Below are positions 56,011 through 64,000 of a stretch of DNA of 64,000 nucleotides, in pieces. Made by a program: the position numbers and the translations under genes. The notes beneath the pieces were generated by a model, which saw only the letters and a program-made list of their open reading frames with translations, was not told the DNA's origin and did not search any database. How positions within the stretch are numbered: position 1 is the stretch's first letter; each line of letters begins with the position of its first letter. Source of the stretch: Przewalskia tangutica (taxonomy: Eukaryota > Streptophyta > Magnoliopsida > Solanales > Solanaceae); assembly GCA_029844215.1 (NCBI GenBank), contig CM056724.1:92647093-92711092 (forward strand), in the 5' to 3' direction.

Positions 56011-57138
56011 ATAGGGGACACTCCGTTCGATTGGATTGCTTTACTTGTTGCTTGCATTGCCGCTAAGTTTGTGATACAAAATACGCCTAACAACCCTAAC
56101 AATCTTTGCATCTTTCATGGATTGCACAAAGAGAGTAGTCATTTCACTTTCTGTCATCACGGGTTGAACTTTGGCTACTTCTGCCCTCCACCTCATGGCG
56201 TATTCCCTGAATGTCTCTGTGGACTTCTGTTCTAATTTCGTCAAGTAAAATCTATCCAAGAATGTCTCGATATTAAATCTAAACCTGTCCGTGAAGTCTT
56301 GTGCCATTGTGCTCCAGCTATGCCATTTTCGTGGATTCTGGCTAGTGTACCAGTCAAGTGTTTCTCCTGTCAAGCTTCATACGAACAACTTCAAGACTAT
56401 GGCTTGATATTTTCCTACTCTAACTAATTTGTCATAATATGACCTTAAATGAGCACGAGGGTTTCCTCTTCTATCAAATAAGTCAAACTTCAGCACTTTA
56501 TAACCGACAGGTAATTCGACATCGGGGTGCATGCAAAGATCCTTATATTCGAGCCCTTCATGCTCTTTACTCGTCTGCATGTTTTTGAGTGCTTCCTTTA
56601 GGCGGTATATTTCATTTGCTATATTTTCACTTGTCTGGATCCTTGCTTGTCTTTTCACTTCTCTATATTGATCAACACCATAGGGAGGCAGGTTTGGTAG
56701 GATGGTAGGCAAGGGTTGGGCTTCTAATGCATGTATCGGTGACACATATTGCTTGTTCTGATTAGTTGTGTTTGTCGTTGACATTTTCTGAGTCGTCTGG
56801 TAGTTTTGGACGAGCGGGATATTTTGGATGAGTTGGGTAGTTTGGGTAAGCGGAGCTTGAGGTATATATGGAGTTGGATCGTTTGGTGGTTGGCTTTGTG
56901 GGTTATTAGGGTGTGTATTATTGAGCTTTTGAAGTCGATCAATCTAATTCTGCATGGTTGCCATCTGTTGCAACAATTGGGCAAGGAACTCCTCTTGGAC
57001 GACAATATTTTCTCTTTCTGAATTTTCCGGTTCATCTCTTGGAAGAGAGACAAGCCCCAAGCCAACTTGTTCGTATGACCCTGAATCAGTCATTTTGCTG
57101 GGTGATTGTGCCTTTGTGGGGTGGAGATGTTCAGCCAT
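56011..57138 (-). pseudogene. Tat/Ogre gag, N-terminal half
   Basis: Starts MAEHLHPTKAQSPSKMTDSG at 57,138. After a stop at 56,943 it continues in another frame: EGLEYKDLCMHPDVELPVGY, KFDLFDRRGNPRAHLRSYYD, then TGETLDWYTSQNPRKWHSW, DRFRFNIETFLDRFYL and TFREYAMRWRAEVAKVQP, all textbook Ogre/Tat gag. After MKDAKI a 27-bp filler (56,074-56,100) replaces part of gag. The frame ITNLAAMQATSKAIQ then runs to the ATAGG TSD at 56,011-56,015 and continues at 29,628. Neighbours: leader and PBS upstream, Athila insertion downstream. Confidence 0.9.
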
Positions 57139-58068
57139 TGCTTAGTCAAATACAAATCGACCTCGGGGAAAGTGAAATCCTTTTTTTGCAGCAAACCAAG
57201 TTAGTATAAAACATGTAATTATTGCAAATGCATAGCAAACATATTGCACACAACACATCACGTCAAAAGCGGGTCCTAACATGTACGGGGCCTCTTTACG
57301 CCAGAGGTAGGCCTAAACGCCACATATGCAAAATTATGATAAATAAGTCCAAGCCATTGGAATGAGACACTTTAGTTGAGAAATAAAGCTAAAGTTTATT
57401 GAAATAATAAGCCTAAGACTAAATTGTTCTTATAGTCATATTACCGGAGTCATAATACAAATGTCAAAAAAATGAATTTACGTTTTCCAACGTTGGCATG
57501 TCACTTTTGGCTTGGATCCATTTATCATGATCATGCAACACATAATATGTTGTTGGGCCGTTGGGTTGTGAAACTCGTTGACCAGTTTGGTGTTTTCCTA
57601 ATTGTGGTGTCAATACCAAGGATTAACCCACCTAAGGTTTATGCATGCATGACTTAATATAAAAGGGTGGTATAGCTCTATCTCAGCTTTCTAAGATTTG
57701 GCTTACTAGACGCAAGGTTCCCGAGCGGACTACTCGAGTGAGAAAGCTACGCGGCCACCGGATGGTCCGGATGCTCCTGCGCCTTTGCCTACTCTCCTAA
57801 GATTTGGATTTTTTGAAAGAAATTTGCGGGTGCGTACTACACACCTCGTGTGTAGTGTGTGATAGTGTTAATTTTTCAGAGTGGAGAAGTATGAACATAA
57901 TATCAGTTTATGAAAAGCGGTAACAAATAGCAGTCACAACAATACAAGGAAAACAATTTTAGGCAAAGGTGAAAGCAAATAAGTGTAAAAAATCAAGGAA
58001 AACAATTTAAGCAAGTAAGCAAAATAAAACAATAATTAACCTAAGTTTGTTATGGTTAAGAACCTAGT
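57139..58068 (-). other. Tat 5' leader
   Basis: Between PBS and gag start. No clear ORF, so the extra ORF1 of some Ogre elements is not seen. A hairpin CTACACA-CCTCG-TGTGTAG lies near 57,838-57,856. Confidence 0.65.
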
Positions 58069-58087
58069 GTCCCCAGTGGAGTCGTCA
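58069..58087 (-). other. Tat primer-binding site
   Basis: The minus strand reads TGACGACTCCACTGGGGAC beside the LTR, close to the TGGCGACTCCGCTGGGGAC form, which I recall as the tRNA-Arg-type PBS of Ogre/Tat elements; two differences. Confidence 0.8.
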
Positions 58088-58090
58088 TTC

Positions 58091-58763
58091 TGTCACGCCC
58101 TTTTTTCGACCGAGATATTATATTTCCAGCGAATCCTGCTTCAATGTTAGAAATAAAATGCAAAAAGGTGCGAAAATGCTAAAAGGGTTCTAGGAGTCGC
58201 CACCTAATTATTTGGGTGAATTAGGACACCTAAATGCTAACTAATTAAAGTCAACATTAACTCCATTTTAATGGTCTGCGAAACTAATGTGAGATTCTGG
58301 TTAAGGGTTTTTTATTATCCTAAAGGGAAGAGGTTAGACATCCTATAGGATCCGCTAACTTGCGGTTGTCCGGTCAAACCTAGGTTAATTATTATTGGTG
58401 AAATGCATGTTTTGGAAAGTGCTCAAGCAAAAGATATTCGTAAGTAAGAATGTATTTTCTGACCAACCTAAAATGCAAGATTTATTTTAAAATATATAAA
58501 GTTAGTTTTAAGGAAAAAAAACATGAACTCCTAAAGTACTTAAATAACATATTAAATAAGATATACATGTTATATATAATATAGGAATAATAATGCAAAA
58601 TTATTATGACAAAATAAGTACCTATAAAGTAAAGTGTACAAAATATCTATTATGCAAGGGGTAATAAAATATGATAAAAATATATTTTTTATATGAATGT
58701 TAATAAGAATTTACGAGAAGATGAGTTAGGAATATTTTGATGAATAATGTCCTAGCCACATAG
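58091..58763 (-). repeat. Tat 5' LTR, truncated
   Basis: Begins TGTCACGCCC on the + strand next to the PBS. 58,231-58,530 matches 24,208-24,505. Beyond 58,530 the two LTRs do not align. It is cut at about 58,763 by the Athila duplication junction. Confidence 0.8.
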
Positions 58764-58766
58764 ATA

Positions 58767-59879
58767 AGTGGATGTTGATCCACATTTTTTATAATGGATT
58801 GAGTGGTACTACTCGTACCATCATTGATGCTGCAGTAGCTGGAGCGTTCATGAGAAAGAGTGTCAATGAGACACATGACTTACTAGAAGACATGGCTGCC
58901 AACAATCATCAAGGAGCAGATGACATGTCAGTGAATAGCAGGAAGACTATGGGCATACATGAAATAAATGTCATCACTACCTTGAATGCACAGGTGGCTC
59001 TTCTGACGAAGCAACTGCAGCAGAACACCATGTCTGTGAATGCAGTCCAGATGCCAGTGAATTGCGAGATTTATGGTGGACCGCATTCCTTTGACAGATG
59101 CACAGCGGTGGACCCTAATAATGTGTCAATTGAGCAGGTACAGGCGGTTGGGAACTTTCAGAGGCCTTATAATTCCAACATATACAACCCAGGGTGGAGA
59201 AATCACCCTAACTTTTCATGGAGGAACGATCAGCCTCAGCAGCAACCATATCAAAGTGATTACCAGAACCAACAGAGTGCAAAATCAGGCCATTTCATCC
59301 CAGCAGTTTAGACCACCTACACAACAACAGAAGCCTGATGAACTGAGAGCTGCATTGCTGACACTCACCAATTCGCAGAATCAGTTCATATCTGAAACCA
59401 GGTCCGCTCTCAGGAACCTGGAAACGCAGGTTGGACAACTGGAAAACATGGCAACCAATACGCCGCAGGGCACTCTCCCAAGCAATACAGAGGTAAATCC
59501 TAGAGAGAAGTGTCAAGCAGTGTTGTTGAGGAGTGGAAAGCAGTTGGAGCAGGTTGCTCCCCAGCCCACAGAGGTAAGTGAGAAGGAGTGTGAGAAAGTA
59601 GATGAGGTGGAGAATGAGGGGGTCACTGGGGATCGCCCTACAGTTGAGACAGCTCCACGAACACCTTTGAGGCAATACGTTGATAGAATCTTTTACCCTC
59701 AGAGGTTACAAAAGAAGGCAATCGACAAGCAGTTCTCCAAGTTTTTGGAGGTGTTTAAGAAGCTTCACATAAATATCCCCTTCATTGAAGCACTAGAACA
59801 GATATCAGCATACTTCAAATTCATGAAGGAGATCTTGGAAAAAAAAGAAAGCAAACGGATTATGAGACAGTATCTTTGA
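58767..59879 (+). pseudogene. Athila gag, duplicate copy (5'-truncated)
   Basis: Starts inside gag at IHIFYNGLSGTTRTIIDAA. The knuckle region reads CEIYGGPHSFDRCTAVD, with Tyr for the second Cys as in the plus copy. The frame closes at GHFIPAV-stop (59,311) and the shifted frame runs QFRPPTQQQKPDELRAALLT, LRNLETQVGQLENMA, KCQAVLLRSGKQLEQV, then KKAIDKQFSKFLEVFKKLHI and AYFKFMKEIL, to a frameshift at an A run (about 59,840). This copy shows the sequence that Gypsy B interrupts elsewhere. Confidence 0.9.
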
Positions 59880-60285
59880 CAGAGGAGTGCAGTGCCATCC
59901 TGCAAAAGAAACTACCTCCTAAGCTGAAGGATCCAGGGAGCTTCACCTTGCCCTGCACTATTGGTAAAGTGACATGCAACAAGGCGCTGTGTGATCTAAG
60001 GGAAAATATCAATCTCATGCCTTTGTCTGTCTTCAAGAGATTGAGTTTGGGTAAAGCCAAACCAACTACAGTGAATTTGCAGTTGGCCGACCGAACCGTA
60101 GTGCACCCCAGAGGCAAATAGAAGATGTGCTGGTCAAGGTGGGAAAGTTCTTCTTCTCAGCAGACTTCCTCATTCTTGATATGGAGGAAGATGATGAAAT
60201 ACCCATCATTTTGGGGAGATTATTCCTTGCAACTGGGAGAGCCCTGATTGATGTAGAAAAGGGAGAACTGAGACTAAGGGTTTAG
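59876..60285 (+). pseudogene. Athila protease, duplicate copy
   Basis: KLKDPGSFTLPCTIGKVTCN and CDLRENINLMPLSVFKRLSL, with the D-L-R change. One A fewer at about 60,116 makes an early TAG compared with 44,960; the rest (ADFLILDMEEDDEIPIILGR) is in the next frame. The homopolymer difference may be a sequencing error. Confidence 0.88.
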
Positions 60286-60294
60286 GAGGAAGAG

Positions 60295-60585
60295 ATGGTG
60301 TTCAAAGTGTTCAATTCCACCATTGAATCTCGAGCCATCAACAAGTGTTTCGCAGTCAGCACAACTGACATAGCAGTTCAGCCAGCACAGGCCAAAGCTA
60401 GGGAGATCATTCATACAGCGGTGAACCCACAGGTCAACAAGAATGCTGAAACAAAAATGAATGTCATGGAAGTCGTCGAACAGGTAAGTCTTACTGAACC
60501 CGCTCCTGTGAAAAAGAAAAACAGAGCGAGAAAGAGGAGGATGATTTTGAAATGGATAGGTTGTGGGGTTAAAATACCCCAATGA
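60295..60585 (+). CDS. Basic ORF after Athila protease
   Basis: 96 residues, opened by an ATG 10 bases after the TAG that ends the protease frame (60,283-60,285); probably once the C-terminal extension of the gag-protease polyprotein. It ends in a strongly basic stretch (VKKKNRARKRRMILKW). It replaces pol: autonomous Athila would have RT here. Homologous, broken versions follow the protease in the plus (45,140-45,420) and minus (48,700-48,900) copies. Function unknown; a nucleic-acid-binding or nuclear-import role is only a guess from charge. Confidence 0.5.
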   Translation: MVFKVFNSTIESRAINKCFAVSTTDIAVQPAQAKAREIIHTAVNPQVNKNAETKMNVMEVVEQVSLTEPAPVKKKNRARKRRMILKWIGCGVKIPQ

Positions 60586-62024
60586 TTTAATATGTAACCT
60601 GCGTCCGACTACAAGACGTTAAAGACAACGCTACTTGGGAGGCAACCCAAGTGTTAAATTATGCAATTTAGTTTAATCAGAACGGTCTCACTTTTGGTAT
60701 TTTTATTGTGTTGTGATGCCAGGTGAAGGAATGGGACATGAAGCAGGGAAAAACGCTGAAAAACACCGAATCAGGAGTTTCAACACCGCGGTGCCGATAG
60801 CGATTTCCGAAAAATAAAAAGGCCCAGAATCGTCAAATCTCCTCCCACAGATACCGTCTCAGTGCAATATCCTCCACCGCCACCACCATTTTGAGCCGTT
60901 GTATGTCTGTAAGTCGTCCCATTTTAATTTTTGAGTCTTTTACACATTATTTTAAGTTTGGGGGGGGGGGGAGTTTCATTTTATTTTATTTTTGTGAGTC
61001 TTTTGTTGTTTTGGTATTTTATGTGATTCAATTCTTTTATATATATCATACATGTTGTGCTTATTTGGAATGCCTAGTGAACTAAGTGAGATAATGTAAT
61101 GGAATGAGAAGCTAAAATATGTGTGTTTAAGTTAGATATGCCAAAAATTCATAAAAATCTGATTATTTGGAATATTTGATGCTTAGCCTATGTGTTGTCA
61201 ATTAAAAAATGTCTGTGAAGTCTGCTTGCTTGTTATTTGAGGCGAAATAGTTAAGATGTACATATTAGAGAGATGATTCAGACATTTCTTTGTTCGCCCT
61301 TCTTACTATTCATTACCTACCTTGAAATAAATTATATCGCTAGTCAGCCCCTTTGAGCCTAAAATAAGTTATTTCTTTGACACCCTATGATTCTCATATG
61401 TGCCATAAGCATTAATTGAAAAAATTGGAATGAAAAAGTGTGAAAAAGAACTACAAAAGAGAGTGAAAAATTGATGCACCCCAATAAAAAAAATATGTTA
61501 AAGCTTAAGTTTGGGGGTGCCTATGTGAATGTGTTTCATGCTCTCAAAAAGAGAAGAGGGGAACGATAAGTATGAACTGAAAAAGAATACCAAAAAGAAG
61601 GACCAAATGGCTGAATGAGAACAACGCTTATGGTACGTAATTTGAGCCAAAATGCCAATTTTTACCTACCCCTGCCTAAGCCTACATTACAACCCTGAAA
61701 AGTCATGAGGATCTCTAGTATGTATGTCTATGATTAGTGGAGAATAGCAAGTACACAGGCCCGTAGACTAAATGAAATTGACATGCATATGTTAGATATT
61801 CATGCTTTTATTACTTGTGATTGAAATGAATTTGCGAAATATCTGACTTGAAATTCTAGATTGTTGAATTCATGTTATATCTGTTCCTGCATATTATCCT
61901 AACTGACGTTCATGTGTTTCTAAGTCTTTGTGCAGCTGCTTGATTTGAGTTTTTTTATTTTTGTGTCTTTGTTTTTGTTTTGATATTTGCTTGATGGCGA
62001 ACAAAGATTAAGTTTGGGGGTGTT
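60586..62024 (+). other. Athila 3' non-coding region and PPT, duplicate copy
   Basis: As at 45,421-46,854: GGGAGGCAACCCAAGTG (60,638), one full GGTGCC dyad (60,784-60,795), a G run (60,960), PPT words at about 60,953, 61,505 and 62,008, the last next to the LTR. No gene. Confidence 0.82.
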
Positions 62025-62239
62025 TGTTAGGCGTATTTTGTATACGCCTTTTGAGTCATTTTTTAGATGGTATTTCACTCGTTTTTGTTGTGTTTAGTAT
62101 AGTAGTAGGTTTGTTTTTCTTTCTTTTGAGTCAAAGCGGTGCAAAAAGGTAAAATGGCAAAAAGGAACGAGAAATGGGCAGAAAAGGTGCTCCCGAGGCG
62201 AAAAGGACGAAAGTTGGCAACTCAGAACGAAAGAAGGCA

Positions 62240-62398
62240 GCACCGCGGTGCCACTATGCAGAATCGCGGTGCCATATTACCGAGGGGCCGCAGAACTTTC
62301 AGCACTACGGTGCCATCATGCAGTACCGCAGTGCCAATTATGCTGAGAAGCTGCAGGAATTTCGGCACTGCGGTGCCGATATGCAGAACCGCGGTGCC
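62240..62398 (+). promoter_or_regulatory. Six-unit phased dyad array in Athila U3
   Basis: CGGTGCC/CAGTGCC ends lie at 62,252, 62,273, 62,314, 62,335, 62,377 and 62,398: steps of 21, 41, 21, 42, 21 bp. The consensus is the 14-bp palindrome GGCACCGCGGTGCC with CCGCGG at the centre. Individual units vary, but spacing is kept. The array ends about 70 bp before the TATA box, the place of a promoter-proximal control element. The binding factor is unknown. Confidence 0.88.
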
Positions 62399-62467
62399 GA
62401 CGCGAGAAATTTCAATTCCGAAGGCAAATTGACTAAGCGCAGATTGGTCCATAGAGCACGAAAATTA

Positions 62468-62480
62468 GAGAATATATAAG
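62468..62480 (+). promoter_or_regulatory. Athila LTR TATA box
   Basis: GAGAATATATAAGCC, the only good TATA in the LTR; other copies have TATTTAAG at the same place. Transcription would start about 30 bp downstream, giving the U3/R border. Confidence 0.7.
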
Positions 62481-63334
62481 CCTTAGGGATTAATTCTATG
62501 AAAGGGGTTGGTCATTCTACAACAAAAACACAACACAAGGCAGATTTGGAGCTACAATTGGAGACTTTGTTCTACGTAATTTTCTTTTTTTCGTTTTTAA
62601 TTCAGTTTATGTATGGATATTGTGTTAGTTCTTAGCGTGACTATGGCTAGAAGCTAAACACCATATTAGGGCTTTACTTATGAATCGCTTGAAACTTTTA
62701 TTCATGAATTAATACAGTAGTTTGATTTCTTCTTCACTTGATTAAGATTTAGTCAATATTTGGTATGAATGTTTGATAATTAATTGATCACTAATTATCA
62801 TAACCTATATGATTTCGAACCAAAAGCCGAAATGAGAGATTTGGATACGTTGTAATTGACTAGACATAGGTTAAAATAACGGACGAAAGTACCCCAATAC
62901 TTGTGTAGCATTATAGGTTACTGTTCTTAATCATCCTATGTGGTAAATCCTATCATAGAAATATAGAAGGGTTCTGCACTGTGGTTGAGTGATTATATGT
63001 CCTAACCAGAATATAAGACAGTCTAGTTAACAACTATCTTAACGAAGAAGAAGAATCATTCTAGTCGCATTAAGGATTGAATAAAGTGGATAGTCAAGAA
63101 TTTTGGAAGCCCTAATTCATTCATAACTGATTACAACTTAAATAGTTCAGTAATTCTTGCAATTATTCTAGTAGTTAAATAAAAACCCCAATCAAATATC
63201 GGTTGTCAAATATATAACATAAAATAGATGAACGGTACTTAGAAACCAGTCTCTGTGGAAGATATTCGATCTTACAGACTATATTACTTGTGAACGATGT
63301 GTGCGTTTGCGTGAGCATTCGAAATATCGCTAAC

Positions 63335-64000
63335 AATGATCATACAAAATTTTGACTCATATAGATACATTAAAAGACACAAAAAAAAACTCAATCACAA
63401 AGACTCAAAAACATAAGTACCCCCCCCCCCCAACTTAAACGACACATTGTCCCAAATGTGTAATGACTCAAAAATAATAAAAGGACGACTTACAAACAAT
63501 AGTGGCTCAAAATGGAGGTGGTGGCGGCGGATACTGCATTGAGACGGTATCTGTGGAAAGAGATTTGGTGATTTAGGGATTTTTATTTTTTCTGAAATCG
63601 CGCCTCGGCACCCTGGTCCTGCAGAGTGGCACTGCGGTGCCTAAAATACTGTGATCTTTCTGAACATTCGGCACCGCGGGCCTGCAAAATGGCACCGTGG
63701 TGCAGACCCGATTTTGTGTTTTCCACCCTTTTCTTCATGCTTAGTCTCTGATTCCTTCACATATCATCACAACACAACAAAAATACCAAAAGTGAGACTG
63801 TTCAATTTAAACTAATTGCAGAATTTAAACATTGGGTTGCCTCCCAAGTAGCGATGTCTTTAACGTCTTATAGCCGGACACATGTTCCTTATCGGATCAT
63901 TGGGGTAAATTAACCCCACAACCTATCCATTTAAAAATCATTATCCTCTTCCTTACTCTATTTTTTTTTTTTCACAGTGTTGGGTTCAGTAAGATTTACC
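63335..64000 (-). other. Minus Athila 3' region, duplicate copy
   Basis: Duplicate of 48,153-48,820, starting with the same ATGAT. It includes the C run (63,420), the dyad array (63,607, 63,628, 63,670, 63,691) and the start of the basic reading frame. Continues past the window end. Confidence 0.88.

Larger units (their letters stand above)
62025..63334 (+). repeat. Athila 3' LTR, duplicate copy
   Basis: 1,310 bp, TGTTAGGCG to CGCTAACA; best version of the U3 array and promoter. The terminal hairpin GGCGTAT-n5-ATACGCC is at 62,030-62,048. Confidence 0.92.
58764..64000 (+). mobile_element. Segmental duplicate of the nested Athila region
   Basis: From AAGTGGATGTTGATCC onward this copies 34,018-48,820 without Gypsy B: gag, protease, 3' region, 3' LTR (62,025-63,334), the same ATGAT junction, and then the minus-strand Athila (63,335-64,000). 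Away from garbled patches, identity looks about 99%. It has no 5' LTR or TSD at its left edge, so it arose by duplication and not transposition. The right end lies beyond the window. Confidence 0.92.

Noticed and set aside
57838..57856. Hairpin as a transcription terminator
   Set aside because: Seven-bp stem in the Tat leader of a eukaryotic element; no T run and no reason to expect factor-independent termination.
62240..62398. CRISPR-like regular spacing of short palindromic repeats
   Set aside because: Repeats are degenerate, spacers are only 7-28 bp, and the context is a plant LTR promoter.

Overview
The window is plant nuclear DNA made almost entirely of transposable elements. I find no intact host gene, rRNA, tRNA or CRISPR array. 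The reasons are plant-type LTR retrotransposons of four lineages (Copia, Tekay/Del-like chromovirus, Athila, Tat/Ogre), tRNA-iMet, tRNA-Asp and Tat-type primer-binding sites, a broken hAT transposase and a small MITE. The element mix fits a dicot with a large genome; Solanaceae is a guess.

Layout. (1) 1-14,878: a minus-strand Copia element (Copia A) split at the RT/RNase H junction by a 10,060-bp chromovirus (Gypsy A, 536-10,595) with long LTRs, a 65-bp tandem array in each LTR and a perfect 5-bp target-site duplication (TSD, ATAAT). (2) 14,879-17,909: low-feature DNA, a 185-bp MITE with 38-bp terminal inverted repeats (TIRs) and CCTAT TSD, and a minus-strand hAT transposase relic. (3) 17,910-23,525: plus-strand Copia B whose protease, integrase and early RT are replaced by about 3 kb of chromovirus LTR. 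(4) 24,205-58,763: a minus-strand Tat/Ogre-like element with 63-bp and 83-bp tandem arrays in its 3' region. Its gag is split (29,628 | 56,011) by a 26.4-kb composite insertion with ATAGG TSD. (5) That composite is a minus-strand Athila-type element (29,634-56,010), itself holding a plus-strand Athila-type element (32,030-48,152, TSD ATGAT), which in turn holds another chromovirus (Gypsy B, 34,650-44,260). A 3.4-kb solo LTR (51,447-54,856, TSD TTAAT) sits in the outer 5' LTR. (6) 58,764-64,000: a near-identical segmental duplicate of the nested Athila junction, without Gypsy B, running off the window end.

How the parts work. All Athila-type copies carry gag and a retroviral-type protease but no RT, RNase H or integrase, and they share the same gag frame break, so I infer a non-autonomous family moved in trans. 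Their U3 regions carry a dyad motif (consensus GGCACCGCGGTGCC) repeated at 21-bp and 41/42-bp spacing just upstream of a TATA box. The same 21-42-21 layout recurs in their 3' non-coding region, and a similar 41/20 layout occurs in the unrelated chromovirus LTR at 19.4-19.5 kb. This phased array is the most unusual signal in the window.

Caution: 34.3-47.2 kb shows clustered small differences at CAG/CTG/CCG sites relative to the duplicate copy, which looks more like base-calling or consensus error at methylated cytosines than evolution. Reading-frame breaks there should not be trusted. Boundaries come from aligning repeats by eye; TSD-supported ends should be exact, others are approximate.
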